From an uncultured Collinsella sp. (GTDB lineage Bacteria; Actinomycetota; Coriobacteriia; Coriobacteriales; Coriobacteriaceae), in contig CABSNK010000013.1 of assembly GCA_902479075.1 (NCBI GenBank), forward strand, positions 11,204 through 75,203: a stretch of DNA of 64,000 nt. Reading direction: 5' to 3'. This document shows, in pieces, positions 15,790 through 25,642 of the stretch. Position numbers and translations under genes: made by a program. The notes beneath the pieces are model-generated. The model saw only the letters and a program-made list of their open reading frames with translations. It searched no databases and had not been told where the DNA came from. Every line of letters begins with the position of its first letter. The stretch's first letter is position 1.

Positions 15790-18504
15790 ATGGCAAAAGT
15801 CCGTGTGTCCACCCTGGCCAAAGAGTTCGGCATGACCTCCAAGGAACTGATGGGTCATCTCGCCGAAATGAAGATTCCCGCTAAGTCAGCTTCCTCCGCT
15901 CTGGAGGACGCTTACGTCGCCATGGTCCGCAAGCAGCTCGCCTCGGTGATCGAGGCCCGCGCCAAGGAAGTCGAGGCCGCCAAGCAGGCCGAGGAGGAGG
16001 CAGCCGCCGCCGAGGAGGCAGCGCGTGCTGCCGAGGCCGAGCGCGAGCGCATCGCCGCCGAGAAGGCTCGCGAGGAGGAGCGCCGCCAGTTCGCCGCCGC
16101 CCAGGCTGCCGAGGAGGCCGCTCGCGCCGAGGCCGAGGCCAAGAAGAAGGCCGAGCAGGAGCGCCTTGCCCGCGAGAAGGAGGAGGCTGCCCGCGAGGCC
16201 CAGCGCCGCGCCGTCCCCGCTTCCGACTCCGGCTCGCGCTTCCGTTCGCTGCTTGACCAGATCGCCGCACAGGAGACCGTGCTCAAGGAGAAGAAGGACG
16301 CCGAGGAGAAGGCCAAGGCCGAGCGCGCCTCCGAGCGCGGTAACCGTCGTGGCGGCAACAACGACCGTCGCGGTGGCCGTCGTAACGATCGCAACGCCTC
16401 CGACAACAACTCCGATCGCCACGCCTCCGAGAGCCGTCCGCACAGCCATCGCACCAACGCCAGCAACAACGTCGCTGCCGGCATGGACTTCCCCAACCCC
16501 GATAAGCAGGGCAAGGGCAAGAAGCGCAAGGGCGGTCACGGCAACGATGAGGACCACTACAGCCGCATGGCGCGTGAGGCCGAGGAGTACAGCCGCGAGA
16601 AGGTGCTCGAGGAGGCCCGCGCCGCCGTCGAGGAGGCCTCTCGCGAGTCCACCGGTCGCCGCAAGAAGCGCAAGGAGAAGCGCGAGCGTGAGGCTGCTAA
16701 GGCTCAGGAGGAGCGCAAGATTGAGGAGGCGCTGGCCCAGGGCGTGAACCCCGAGGAACTCGACGCCATCAAGGTCTCCCAGGGCGTTACCGTCCAGGAG
16801 CTTGCCGAGGCGCTCGACGTTCCGGCCAACGACATCATCAAGCGCCTGTTCCTGCTGGGCACGCCGCTCACGATGACGCAGTCCATGTCCGACGACCTCG
16901 TCGAGCTCGTTGCCGACGACCTGGGCCGTCAGATCAAAATCATCACCCCCGAGGAGGAGAACACCTTCTCGTTCTACGACGATCCCGCCGACCTTAAGCC
17001 CCGCGCCCCGGTCGTCACCGTCATGGGTCACGTCGACCACGGCAAGACGAGCTTGCTCGACGCCATCCGTCACACCGGTGTCGCTGCCGGCGAGGCGGGC
17101 GGCATTACCCAGGCCATCGGCGCTTCGCAGGTCATGATCAACGACCGCAAGATCACCTTCATCGATACCCCGGGCCACGCCACCTTTACGGCCATGCGTG
17201 CCCGCGGCGCCAAGGTGACCGACATCGTCATCCTGATCGTGGCTGCCGACGACGGCGTCATGCCTCAGACCATCGAGTCGATCAACCACGCCAAGGCCGC
17301 CGGCGTACCCATCGTCGTCGCCGTCAACAAGATCGATAAGCCGGGCGCTAACCCCGACCGCGTGCGCCAGGAGCTCACCGAGTACGGCATCATCCCCGAG
17401 GAGTGGGGCGGACAGAACATGTTCGTCAACATCTCGGCCAAGCAGAAGATCGGTATCGACGACCTGCTCGAGACCGTGCTGCTCCAGGCCGACGTGCTCG
17501 AGCTCAAGGCCAACCCCGACACCTTTGCCTCCGGTAACGTCCTCGAGGCTAAGCTCGACAAGGGCCGCGGTTCGGTCGCTACCGTGCTGGTGACCCGCGG
17601 TACCCTGCACGTGGGCGATACGCTGGTCGCCGGCCTTACCTACGGCCGCGTCCGCGCCATGCTCGATCCAAAGGGCAACGCCGTCACCGAGGCCGGCCCC
17701 TCCGACGCCGTCGAGATCCTGGGCCTGCAGTCCGTGCCCAACGCCGGTGACGAGTTCCGCGTGTTCGAGGATGAGCGCGAGGCTCGCGCCCTGGCCGATG
17801 AGCGTTCGCTCAAGGCCCGTATCGAGGAGCAGAGCCGCGTGAAGCACGTCACGCTCGAGAACCTCTTCGAGACCATCGCCGACGCCGAGGTCAAGGAGCT
17901 CAACCTGATCATCAAGGCCGACGTCCAGGGTTCTATCGAGGCCCTTCAGGACTCGCTCGACAAGATGGATCAGTCCGAGGTCCGCATCAACACGATCCAC
18001 TCCGCCGTCGGTGCCATCAACGAGACCGACGTCGTCCTGGCCGACGCCTCCAACGCCATCATCATCGGCTTTGGCGTGCGTCCCGACGGCAAGGCCCGCT
18101 CCGCAGCCGAGCGCGAGGGCGTCGAGATTCGTTGCTACGACGTTATCTATAAGTGCCTCGAGGAGCTCGACGCTGCCCGCATCGGCATGCTCAAGCCCAC
18201 CGAGGTCGAGGTCTCCACGGGTACCGCGACCGTCCTGGACACCTTCAAGGTGCCCAAAGTCGGCATCGCCGCTGGTGTCCGCGTGGAGGAGGGCGAGATC
18301 GCCGCGACCGATTCCGTGCGCCTGGTGCGTGACGGCATTGTGGTCTTCAACGGCAAGATTGCCTCGATGCGCCACTACAAGGACGAGGCCAAGAGCCTCA
18401 AGAGCGGTTCCGAGGGCGGCATTGGCCTGGAGAACTTCCAGGACATCAAGCCCGGCGATCAGATCGAGGGTTACCGCATCGACCAGGTTGCCCGTACCGA
18501 GTAG
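15790..18504 (+). CDS. infB: Translation initiation factor IF-2
   Basis: A GTPase that places fMet-tRNA on the ribosome; 904 residues. A short IF2N domain (residues 1-50) is followed by a long charged Glu/Ala/Lys-rich stretch (about 60-160) and an Arg/Gly/Asn-rich stretch (about 180-230), both predicted disordered or helical. A second IF2N-like segment precedes the G domain. The G1 motif GHVDHGKT is at 413-420; DTPGH and NKID follow. Domains II to IV complete the protein to the C-terminus (IEGYRIDQVART). The long N-terminus resembles actinobacterial IF2. It lies 91 bases after nusA and 11 bases before rbfA. Confidence 0.96.
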   Translation: MAKVRVSTLAKEFGMTSKELMGHLAEMKIPAKSASSALEDAYVAMVRKQLASVIEARAKEVEAAKQAEEEAAAAEEAARAAEAERERIAAEKAREEERRQFAAAQAAEEAARAEAEAKKKAEQERLAREKEEAAREAQRRAVPASDSGSRFRSLLDQIAAQETVLKEKKDAEEKAKAERASERGNRRGGNNDRRGGRRNDRNASDNNSDRHASESRPHSHRTNASNNVAAGMDFPNPDKQGKGKKRKGGHGNDEDHYSRMAREAEEYSREKVLEEARAAVEEASRESTGRRKKRKEKREREAAKAQEERKIEEALAQGVNPEELDAIKVSQGVTVQELAEALDVPANDIIKRLFLLGTPLTMTQSMSDDLVELVADDLGRQIKIITPEEENTFSFYDDPADLKPRAPVVTVMGHVDHGKTSLLDAIRHTGVAAGEAGGITQAIGASQVMINDRKITFIDTPGHATFTAMRARGAKVTDIVILIVAADDGVMPQTIESINHAKAAGVPIVVAVNKIDKPGANPDRVRQELTEYGIIPEEWGGQNMFVNISAKQKIGIDDLLETVLLQADVLELKANPDTFASGNVLEAKLDKGRGSVATVLVTRGTLHVGDTLVAGLTYGRVRAMLDPKGNAVTEAGPSDAVEILGLQSVPNAGDEFRVFEDEREARALADERSLKARIEEQSRVKHVTLENLFETIADAEVKELNLIIKADVQGSIEALQDSLDKMDQSEVRINTIHSAVGAINETDVVLADASNAIIIGFGVRPDGKARSAAEREGVEIRCYDVIYKCLEELDAARIGMLKPTEVEVSTGTATVLDTFKVPKVGIAAGVRVEEGEIAATDSVRLVRDGIVVFNGKIASMRHYKDEAKSLKSGSEGGIGLENFQDIKPGDQIEGYRIDQVARTE

Positions 18505-18515
18505 GGGGTAGCGCT

Positions 18516-18926
18516 ATGAAGCAAACGCAGGCAACCCGCCGTTTGGGCGAGCAGCTTCGCGAGAAGCTTGGTTATATCCTGCTCTTTGAGGTTTCCGATC
18601 CGCGTCTTGACCTGGTCACCCTGACTGCGGTCGAGGTCGCGGTGGACCGTTCGTTCGCACGCGTGTACGTGTCGTGCGATGCGAGCCGCTACGATGAGGT
18701 CATGGAGGCGCTTGCCAGCGCCAAGGGCCGTATTCGCAGCCTGTTGGCTCGCTCGCTCGATTGGCGCGTCACGCCCGAGCTCGATTTTCGCATCGATCGC
18801 TCGACCGATGAGGCCGAGCGCATCACACGTGCGCTGGAAAACGTTCCGGCCACGCTTGCGATCGAAAAGGACGAGGACGGCTACCCCATAGCGGATGCCG
18901 CCCAGGAGGCAGCTTTAGATGACTAA
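18516..18926 (+). CDS. rbfA: 30S ribosome-binding factor RbfA
   Basis: A 136-residue KH-fold protein needed for 16S rRNA 5'-end maturation and cold growth. The RRLGEQLREKLGYIL N-terminal helix, the SDPRLDLVTLTAVEVAVD strand pair and the FRIDRSTDEAERI segment are family hallmarks. It lies in the usual place after infB and overlaps the next gene by 8 bases, so the two are translationally coupled. Confidence 0.93.
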   Translation: MKQTQATRRLGEQLREKLGYILLFEVSDPRLDLVTLTAVEVAVDRSFARVYVSCDASRYDEVMEALASAKGRIRSLLARSLDWRVTPELDFRIDRSTDEAERITRALENVPATLAIEKDEDGYPIADAAQEAALDD

Positions 18927-19962
18927 TTCCGCCGACCTCACCTCGTGCGAGTCTGCAGATATTAAACGACGCATCCTCGAGCTCATCGAGGATGCGTCCT
19001 CCGTTGCGATCTCGGGTCACACCTCTCCCGATGGCGATGCCCTGGGCTCCGTGTTGGGCCTTGGCCTTTCGCTTATGAAGGTGTTTCCCGACAAGGACAT
19101 CGCCCTGCTGTTGGCAGACGACGATCCCGTTCCGCGTATCTACCGTTTTATGGAGGGTGCCGATCTTCTGGTGCCGGCATCTGCCTACACCGGCAACCCG
19201 GACCTGTTCATTTCGGTAGACGTGCCGGTCGTCGAGCGCCTCAATTATTCCGCCGAGGTGTTGCGTCGTTCGGCTCACGTGGCGTGCTTTGACCATCACC
19301 CGGCGCGCGAGGAGTTTGCCGAGGTCAGCCTTAGGTGTGTCAATGCTGCTGCTTGCGCCATGATTATCGACCGATTTTTGGCCGATTGCGGCATTACCGC
19401 AAGCGACAGTATCGCTACCTGCCTGCTGTGCGGCCTGGTCACCGACACCGGTCGTTTTCAGTATCAGAACGCCGACGCCGCAGCGTTTCATGCCGCCTCG
19501 CGTCTGGTGGCGCACGGTGCCGATCCGGCACGCGTCGCGCTCGAGGTCTACCAGAGCCAGCGCGTCGAGTTCTTGCACCTCAAGTCCATCGTCATGGGTC
19601 GCATCAAGACGGTCGCGCACGGGCGCGTGGCGTATAGCTACGCGTACGAAAGTGACCTTAAGGAATGCGGCGTCACCTCGGATGAGTGCGACGGCCTGGT
19701 CGATGTGGTGCGCTCGGTGATGGGTGTCGAGGTCTGCCTGTTTCTTAAGGGCATCGAGGACGATACCAAGGTACGAGGCAACCTGCGCTCCAAGGGCGAT
19801 CTTGATGTTTCCGAGATTGCGGCCAACTTTGGCGGAGGTGGGCACCACGCTGCCGCCGGCTTTACCAACGCCGGAACGATTTCCGAGACGCTCACCACGG
19901 CACTTCCCATGCTGGCCGAGCTGGTAGGGGAAGATCCCGCTTCGGTGACCGTCGAGCTCTAA
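18919..19962 (+). CDS. nrnA: DHH/DHHA1 phosphoesterase, NrnA-like (oligoribonuclease / pAp phosphatase)
   Basis: Degrades nano-RNA and dephosphorylates 3'-phosphoadenosine 5'-phosphate in the cytoplasm. The 347-residue protein has the metal-binding motifs HTSPDGDALGS (about 33-43), FDHHPA (about 116-121) and LVTDTGRF in the DHH domain. The DHHA1 domain ends with the substrate loop GGGGHHAAAGF near 303-313. Position between rbfA and truB is the standard Gram-positive and actinobacterial order. The gene overlaps rbfA by 8 bases. Confidence 0.9.
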   Translation: MTNSADLTSCESADIKRRILELIEDASSVAISGHTSPDGDALGSVLGLGLSLMKVFPDKDIALLLADDDPVPRIYRFMEGADLLVPASAYTGNPDLFISVDVPVVERLNYSAEVLRRSAHVACFDHHPAREEFAEVSLRCVNAAACAMIIDRFLADCGITASDSIATCLLCGLVTDTGRFQYQNADAAAFHAASRLVAHGADPARVALEVYQSQRVEFLHLKSIVMGRIKTVAHGRVAYSYAYESDLKECGVTSDECDGLVDVVRSVMGVEVCLFLKGIEDDTKVRGNLRSKGDLDVSEIAANFGGGGHHAAAGFTNAGTISETLTTALPMLAELVGEDPASVTVEL

Positions 19963-19977
19963 CTTTTTGGATGGTAC

Positions 19978-20910
19978 ATGGCTCGTCGTACACCTTCTCA
20001 ACTTAATATGCTGCTCGCCGTCGATAAGCCGGTGGGCTGCACGTCTCATGACGTTGTTTCGCAATGCCGACGCGCCCTCCATGAGCGGCGCGTCGGTCAT
20101 GCCGGAACGCTCGACCCCATGGCATCGGGTGTCATGGTGGTGGGCGTGGGCCAGGCCACGCGTCTGCTGGGCATGCTCACGCTCGATACCAAAAGCTACG
20201 TCGCCGACATTTCGTTTGGCGTCGAGACCAATACCGATGATGCGGAAGGCGAGGCCGTCCGCACAGTGCCCATTGCCGCCGACCTGCGCGATCCGGCCTA
20301 TGCCCGCGAGCGCCTGTGCGCTATGTTGGGCCCTCAGATGCAGGTGCCGCCGGCGTTTTCGGCCATTTCTGTCAACGGCGTGCGCGCCTATAAGTCTGCG
20401 CGCGAGGGCAATGCCGTTGAGTTGCCCCCGCGTCCGGTCGAGGTGTACTCCGCCGATCTGATTGCCGTGAGCGGCGAGGGCGACGCTTGCGTTTGGACTG
20501 TGGCGTTTTCGGTGAGCAAGGGCACCTATATCCGTGCGCTCGCCCGCGACTTGGGTCGTGCCTGCGACAACGCGGCACATATTTCCGCGCTGCGCCGAAC
20601 GGCTTCCGGCATTGTCTCCATCGGTGCTTGCCATGCGGTCGAGGAGCTTTCTGCCGAGTCCGCTGCCGGCTTTGCCCTGGATCCCATTGCGGCACTAGGC
20701 GCCACGCGCGTCGACTTGCCGGGTGATCTTGCCGACGATCTGCTGTGCGGACGTCGTATTTCTATTGAGCGCGCGCTTGTGGGCTTCGATGCGTCGAAGG
20801 CGCCGTTTGCGCTGGTGCTCGATGGCGGGCTCAAGGCGCTCGCCCGTATCGAGGGCGGTCGCTTTGTTATGGAGCACGTCTTTCCGCAGGCGATCGGCGG
20901 TGTTCGATGA
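19978..20910 (+). CDS. truB: tRNA pseudouridine(55) synthase
   Basis: Makes pseudouridine 55 in the T-loop of tRNAs. The catalytic motif AGTLDPMASG carries Asp46, preceded by KPVGCTSHDVV; the Lys/Tyr strand DTKSYVADISFGVETNTDD and the RALARDLG motif follow. The 310-residue length is normal and includes a C-terminal extension with a PUA-like end. It overlaps ribF by 4 bases. Confidence 0.95.
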   Translation: MARRTPSQLNMLLAVDKPVGCTSHDVVSQCRRALHERRVGHAGTLDPMASGVMVVGVGQATRLLGMLTLDTKSYVADISFGVETNTDDAEGEAVRTVPIAADLRDPAYARERLCAMLGPQMQVPPAFSAISVNGVRAYKSAREGNAVELPPRPVEVYSADLIAVSGEGDACVWTVAFSVSKGTYIRALARDLGRACDNAAHISALRRTASGIVSIGACHAVEELSAESAAGFALDPIAALGATRVDLPGDLADDLLCGRRISIERALVGFDASKAPFALVLDGGLKALARIEGGRFVMEHVFPQAIGGVR

Positions 20911-21914
20911 TGCTGGCCTCCCACGAGCTCGCGCGTATTTTTTTCGCGGGCGAGTCGGATGAGGCTCGCATCGTTGCCGCCGATGCATTTGATGATTGCG
21001 CTTGCCTGGGCGCCGCGTCGATTGCCATCGGCGTATTCGATGGCGTGCATCGGGGGCATCACGAACTGATAGACGAGGTCGTTCGCGATGCGCATGCTCA
21101 CGGCTGCAAGGCGCTCGTGGTCACCTTCGATCCCGACCCGGACGTGGTGGTGAGCTCTTCACCCGCTCAAAAACTAATGACGACGGCCGACCGTCTGCAT
21201 GCCCTGGCTCTCACCGGGGTCGATGCGGTCGTGGCCGTTCCCTTTACGCCCGCGGTGGCGGCACTTGACCACGTAGGCTTTCTTAAGTTGCTTTCGCGCG
21301 TCGTCGATATCCGCTCGATTCGTGTGGGTAGCGACTTTAGGCTGGGTCGCGGCGGCGCATCGGGCGTTGCCGAGATGCAGGCATGGGGTGCCGAGCGCGG
21401 CGTTGACGTCTATGGCCACGAGCTACTGTGCGTCGATGGACAGACAATCTGCGCCACCCGGATTCGCCAGGAGCTGTGCCAGGGTCATGTTGAGCTTGCC
21501 GCCGAGCTGCTCGGCCGCCCGTACATGCTGCGCGGTATTGTTGCCGGCGGTCGTCACCAGGGCTCCGACATGGGTTTTCCCACGGCAAACATCCAGGTGC
21601 CCGAGGGCATTCAGGTACCTGCCGATGGTGTCTACGAGGGTCTTGTTCTGGTTGACGATACCGTGTGGCCTGCCGCCGTCAACGTGGGCCTGCCGCCGAC
21701 GTATGCCGACGATTCCGCCTCGGCGCATCTCGAGGCCAACTTGATCGGGTATGCGGGTGACCTGTACGGCGCCTCGGTGTCGCTGGCGTTTACGCGTTGG
21801 CTGCGCCCATCGCGTGTGTTCGATTCGCTGGACGAGCTTATCGCGACCGTCGAGGGTAATATTGACGATATCCGTCATCATTTGGGTGAGCAGGGGGTGA
21901 GCATCCGTGATTAG
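20907..21914 (+). CDS. ribF: Bifunctional riboflavin kinase / FAD synthetase
   Basis: Converts riboflavin to FMN and FAD. The N-terminal adenylyltransferase half contains AIGVFDGVHRGHHELI (nucleotidyltransferase HxGH-type signature) near residues 40-55. The C-terminal flavokinase half contains GRPYMLRGIVAGGRHQGSD and GFPTANIQVPEG. At 335 residues it is slightly longer than usual. The truB-ribF order is conserved in many bacteria. Start ATG 20907 overlaps the truB stop, and the end overlaps dnaG by 8 bases. Confidence 0.94.
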   Translation: MMLASHELARIFFAGESDEARIVAADAFDDCACLGAASIAIGVFDGVHRGHHELIDEVVRDAHAHGCKALVVTFDPDPDVVVSSSPAQKLMTTADRLHALALTGVDAVVAVPFTPAVAALDHVGFLKLLSRVVDIRSIRVGSDFRLGRGGASGVAEMQAWGAERGVDVYGHELLCVDGQTICATRIRQELCQGHVELAAELLGRPYMLRGIVAGGRHQGSDMGFPTANIQVPEGIQVPADGVYEGLVLVDDTVWPAAVNVGLPPTYADDSASAHLEANLIGYAGDLYGASVSLAFTRWLRPSRVFDSLDELIATVEGNIDDIRHHLGEQGVSIRD

Positions 21915-24021
21915 CGATGAGGAAAAAGACCAGGTACGCGCTGCGTCCGACCTGGTTGCCATCGTGCAGGAAACGGTTGAGCTCAAGCCCCGCGGCCATG
22001 AGTTTTGGGGTTGCTGCCCCTTCCATGGCGAAAAGACCCCGTCGTTTCACATTATCCCCGCCACGCAGGTGTGGCACTGCTTTGGCTGTGGCGAGGGCGG
22101 CGATGTCTTCACCTACATCATGAAGCGCGAGAACCTGAGCTTCCCTGAGTCGATTCGCTACCTGGCCGACCGTGCCGGCATTGAGCTGCACGATACCGGC
22201 GCCTATCGCGAGCGCGGCACCAAGCGCGCCCGCATCTATGACCTGTGCGCCGAGACCGCCCAGTTCTATCACACCATGCTCATGCGCGGTAAGGACAGCC
22301 GTCCGCGCGAGTACTTTGCCAGCCGCGGTATGGGCGGCGACGTCTGCCGCCGCTACTGCCTGGGCTTCGCTCCGGGTCGCAACGCGCTGGTGTCGCATCT
22401 GTCGCAGGCGGGCTTTACCCCGCAGGAGATGATCGACGCCAACGTGGCCGTGAGCCGTGGGCGCGGGCGGCTTGCCGATCGTTTTTACGACCGCGTGATG
22501 TTTCCCATCTTTGATGGGCAGGGTCATAACATCGCCTTTGGCGGGCGCATTATGGGCGACGGCCAGCCTAAGTACCTCAACACCGCCGAGACGAGCGTGT
22601 TCCATAAAAAGCGAAACCTCTACGGCTTTAACTGGGCTAAGGAGTTTATCGTCGCGCAGGATACCGCCATCGTGGTGGAGGGATATACCGACTGTATCGC
22701 CTGCTGGGAGGCGGGGATCAAAAACGTCGTCGCCACGCTGGGTACGGCGTTGACGGAACATCATGTAAAGACGCTCACCCGTTTTGCCAAGCGCATTGTA
22801 TATATGTTCGATGGCGACGCTGCCGGTCAAAAGGCCGCGCGCCGCGCGATTCAGTTTATCGAGCAGGATTCGATGGACCTGCGCTGCGTGGTGCTTCCCG
22901 ACGGCAACGACCCCATGGAGTTCATCACCGCGCATGGTGGCGAGGCGTTGCAGGCGCGTATCGACGCCGCCGAGCCTCTCATGGACTTTGTGTACCGCTC
23001 ACTGCAGGAGTCGAGCGACATTTCCACGCCGGGCGGTCGTGCCAAGGCGCTCGAGGATGCGCTGACGCTCATCTATCCGCTGCGCAATAGCTACATGATC
23101 GATACGTACTTTATCCAGATTGCCGACCTGCTGGGGTTGGACTTGGAGACGGTGCGCTCGAGCTCGGGCCGTGTGTTTCGCGATGTTGCCAAGCGCGAGG
23201 ACGCCGAGCGTCGTCGCGAGCAGAACTACGAGCGCCAGCGGGCGCAGGCCGAGCGTGCAGGCAGCGCGGGCGGTCGGGCGTCTGGTTCGCAGGGGGCGCC
23301 TCGCGGCGCTTGGGCGTCGGGGGCGACGCCGCCGGTGTCCGCACCGGTCGAGGAAGAACCGTACGACTATGTGCCGCTCGAGGCCTACGGGGCCGCGCCG
23401 GTCGAGGCTGTCGACGATATGCCGCCGATTGATGTGCCGGTTGGTATGGATGGCGCGGCACCGGTCGCCGATATAATGGGCGCGCCCGCGTCGCCGACGA
23501 TGCCGATCGTGCTGACCGACCTAGAGCGAAAGTCTTTGGCGGGGGAGCGCGAGCTGCTGACGATGCTCACGAGCTACCCCGACCTGTTCCGCACGTATGC
23601 CGATCGCATCTGCTCGATCGAGTGGGTGGATCCGCGTCACGAGTCCATCGCGTGGGCCGTGCTCGCGACGCCGCCGGGCACCGACCCCACGGCGTGCATG
23701 GATGCGGCGCGCGCGGTGTGTCCCGAGGCAGCGTCGCTTGTCAGCGCCGGGCGCATTTCGTCGACGAGTAAGCACCCCACCGAGACGAACATCGTGTTTA
23801 TGCTCGACACCCTCGAGCTCTACACCATAAAGCGCCGCATGCGCGCCGCACAGGCCAAGCTTCGCCAGGACCGATCGCTCGACGATGAGGCACGCCGTGT
23901 GCTGACGATGCAAGCGATGCAAGATTCTCAGCGCCAGCGTGAGCTCCAAAAGTCGATCGGCGGCGTGGCAGACCCGTTCCGTTTGATCGGTTTGGAGACA
24001 GCGGGCGCAGACCAAGCCTAG
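21907..24021 (+). CDS. dnaG: DNA primase
   Basis: Synthesises RNA primers for replication. The 704-residue protein has the N-terminal CHC2 zinc ribbon with Cys37, His40, Cys58 and Cys61. The TOPRIM domain follows (VVEGYTDCIACWEAG and FDGDAAGQKAARR). An Ala/Gly/Arg/Pro-rich linker of roughly 90 residues (about 440-530) precedes the DnaB-binding C-terminal domain. GTG 21907 is the start and overlaps ribF. Placement just before rpoD recreates the classic dnaG-rpoD macromolecular-synthesis pair. Confidence 0.95.
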   Translation: MISDEEKDQVRAASDLVAIVQETVELKPRGHEFWGCCPFHGEKTPSFHIIPATQVWHCFGCGEGGDVFTYIMKRENLSFPESIRYLADRAGIELHDTGAYRERGTKRARIYDLCAETAQFYHTMLMRGKDSRPREYFASRGMGGDVCRRYCLGFAPGRNALVSHLSQAGFTPQEMIDANVAVSRGRGRLADRFYDRVMFPIFDGQGHNIAFGGRIMGDGQPKYLNTAETSVFHKKRNLYGFNWAKEFIVAQDTAIVVEGYTDCIACWEAGIKNVVATLGTALTEHHVKTLTRFAKRIVYMFDGDAAGQKAARRAIQFIEQDSMDLRCVVLPDGNDPMEFITAHGGEALQARIDAAEPLMDFVYRSLQESSDISTPGGRAKALEDALTLIYPLRNSYMIDTYFIQIADLLGLDLETVRSSSGRVFRDVAKREDAERRREQNYERQRAQAERAGSAGGRASGSQGAPRGAWASGATPPVSAPVEEEPYDYVPLEAYGAAPVEAVDDMPPIDVPVGMDGAAPVADIMGAPASPTMPIVLTDLERKSLAGERELLTMLTSYPDLFRTYADRICSIEWVDPRHESIAWAVLATPPGTDPTACMDAARAVCPEAASLVSAGRISSTSKHPTETNIVFMLDTLELYTIKRRMRAAQAKLRQDRSLDDEARRVLTMQAMQDSQRQRELQKSIGGVADPFRLIGLETAGADQA

Positions 24022-24131
24022 ATGTTGTGGTCAACCAGCGTATTTGCGCCTATATCCAGTCTGAATTTTGGGTATAGACGTCAATGTGTGTGCTAAAGTA
24101 ATGAGTCCTGTGGACTATGAAGGGAGAATCT

Positions 24132-25478
24132 GTGCCAAATAAGAGTGAGAGCACGGGTACTGGGCTGGAATCCTACGTTGCAAAGCTCATGGGCAACGGC
24201 TCAAACAGGACTTCGGTAACCGAGGACGAGATTCAGGTCGCCCTGAAGGATATCGATGTTACTGATGAGCAGCTCAACGCGGTGTATTCCGCGCTGCGCA
24301 ACAGCGGCATCCAGATTATCTCCGCGAGAGGAAACGACGACGCCCCCATGGACGTCGACGATGACGATAACGATAGCGATACCGACGATTTCGATGACGA
24401 CGAGCACGATTCCGGGTCGCTCGACGATCACGAGCTTAAGATGGCCCGTCAGGCCGACGCCGAGATGGGCTCTTCCAAGAGCAAGAAGAAACGCACCGTG
24501 CGCACGTCCCGTTCGCGTTCGCGCGTGCGTGGCATCGATGCCTCCACGGTGATGCTGACCGGCGACCCGGTTCGTATGTACCTTAAGGAGATCGGCAAGG
24601 TCGACCTGCTGACCGCCTCCGAAGAGGTCGATCTGGCCATGAAGATCGAGGCCGGTCTCGATGCCACCGAGAAGCTCGAGGCCGCCGAGGCGGGCGAGAT
24701 TGAGCTCACCCGCGCCGAGATGCGTCGCCTGACCCGTATCGAGAACGTCGGCCTCGAGGCCAAGCAGGCGCTCATCAGCGCCAACCTGCGTCTGGTCGTC
24801 TCCATCGCCAAGCGCTATGTCGGTCGCGGCATGCTGTTCCTGGACCTGATCCAGGAGGGCAACCTCGGTCTGATCCGCGCCGTCGAGAAGTTCGACTACC
24901 AGAAGGGCTTTAAGTTCTCCACGTACGCCACGTGGTGGATCCGTCAGGCCATTACGCGTGCCATCGCCGATCAGGCCCGTACCATCCGTATTCCCGTGCA
25001 CATGGTCGAGACCATCAACAAGCTCGTCCGCGTGCAGCGCCAGCTTCTCCAGGACCTGGGTCGCGACCCGACCCCCGAGGAGATCGGTGCCGAGATGGAC
25101 ATGAGTGCCGACCGCGTCCGCGAGATCCAGAAGATTTCGCAGGAGCCCGTGTCGCTCGAGACCCCTATCGGCGAGGAAGAGGATTCCCAGCTGGGCGACT
25201 TTATCGAGGACTCCCAGGCTATCGTTCCTCCCGATGCCGCCAGCTTCTCCATGCTGCAGGAGCAGCTCACCCAGGTGCTCGACTCGCTTGCCGATCGTGA
25301 GCGCAAGGTTATCGAGCTGCGCTTTGGCCTTGTCGACGGACATCCCCGTACACTCGAGGAAGTCGGCCGCGAGTTTGGCGTCACGCGCGAGCGTATCCGC
25401 CAGATCGAGTCCAAGACCCTGGCCAAGCTCCGTCACCCGAGCCGCAGCAGCAAGCTCAAAGACTACATCGAGTCTTAA
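24132..25478 (+). CDS. rpoD: Primary RNA polymerase sigma factor
   Basis: The housekeeping sigma-70 factor. Region 1.1 is followed by an Asp-rich and then Lys/Arg/Ser-rich linker (about residues 70-135), typical of high-GC Gram-positives. Region 1.2 begins at DPVRMYLKEIGKV. Regions 2.1-2.4 contain NLRLVVSIAKRYVGRGMLFLDLIQEGN (split here as NLRLVVSIAKRY and GMLFLDLIQEGN) and FKFSTYATWWIRQAI. Region 4.2 carries the EEVGREFGVTRERIRQIE helix-turn-helix. GTG 24132 is chosen because GAAGGGAG lies 5-12 bases before it; ATG 24117 precedes that site. An extended -10 element TGCTAAAGT (24091-24099) may be its promoter. Confidence 0.95.
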   Translation: MPNKSESTGTGLESYVAKLMGNGSNRTSVTEDEIQVALKDIDVTDEQLNAVYSALRNSGIQIISARGNDDAPMDVDDDDNDSDTDDFDDDEHDSGSLDDHELKMARQADAEMGSSKSKKKRTVRTSRSRSRVRGIDASTVMLTGDPVRMYLKEIGKVDLLTASEEVDLAMKIEAGLDATEKLEAAEAGEIELTRAEMRRLTRIENVGLEAKQALISANLRLVVSIAKRYVGRGMLFLDLIQEGNLGLIRAVEKFDYQKGFKFSTYATWWIRQAITRAIADQARTIRIPVHMVETINKLVRVQRQLLQDLGRDPTPEEIGAEMDMSADRVREIQKISQEPVSLETPIGEEEDSQLGDFIEDSQAIVPPDAASFSMLQEQLTQVLDSLADRERKVIELRFGLVDGHPRTLEEVGREFGVTRERIRQIESKTLAKLRHPSRSSKLKDYIES

Positions 25479-25491
25479 CCTCGCAAGCAAG

Positions 25492-25525
25492 AAGCGCCCT
25501 CAAGCACATCCGCTTGGGGGCGCTT
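25492..25525 (+). terminator. Terminator after rpoD
   Basis: A 14-bp stem (AAGCGCCCTCAAGC/GCTTGGGGGCGCTT, one wobble) with a 6-nt loop starts 14 nt after the rpoD stop. Its tail is TCATG, so termination may need the following palindrome. Confidence 0.7.
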
Positions 25526-25530
25526 TCATG

Positions 25531-25558
25531 TAGTCATTGGGGACGTCCCCAATGACTA
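25531..25558. repeat. Perfect 28-bp extragenic palindrome with GGGGAC core
   Basis: TAGTCATTGGGGAC is followed directly by its exact reverse complement, giving a loopless palindrome 5 nt after the rpoD terminator. It shares the GGGGAC/GTCCCC core with the elements at 45716 and 53223. Confidence 0.75.
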
Positions 25559-25642
25559 GGTCGGAAAAATTCTCAAAAAAGTTCTTGCCCTAAGCTGATT
25601 CGTCCGTATAATAAACTTCGTTGCTTGAGAGCACGCACCTAT

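Noticed and set aside
15886..18375. An open frame of more than 800 codons on the - strand across infB
   Set aside because: It is the mirror of a strongly GC-biased gene. Its translation is low-complexity Leu/Gly/Val/Asp without family motifs, while the + strand encodes complete IF2.
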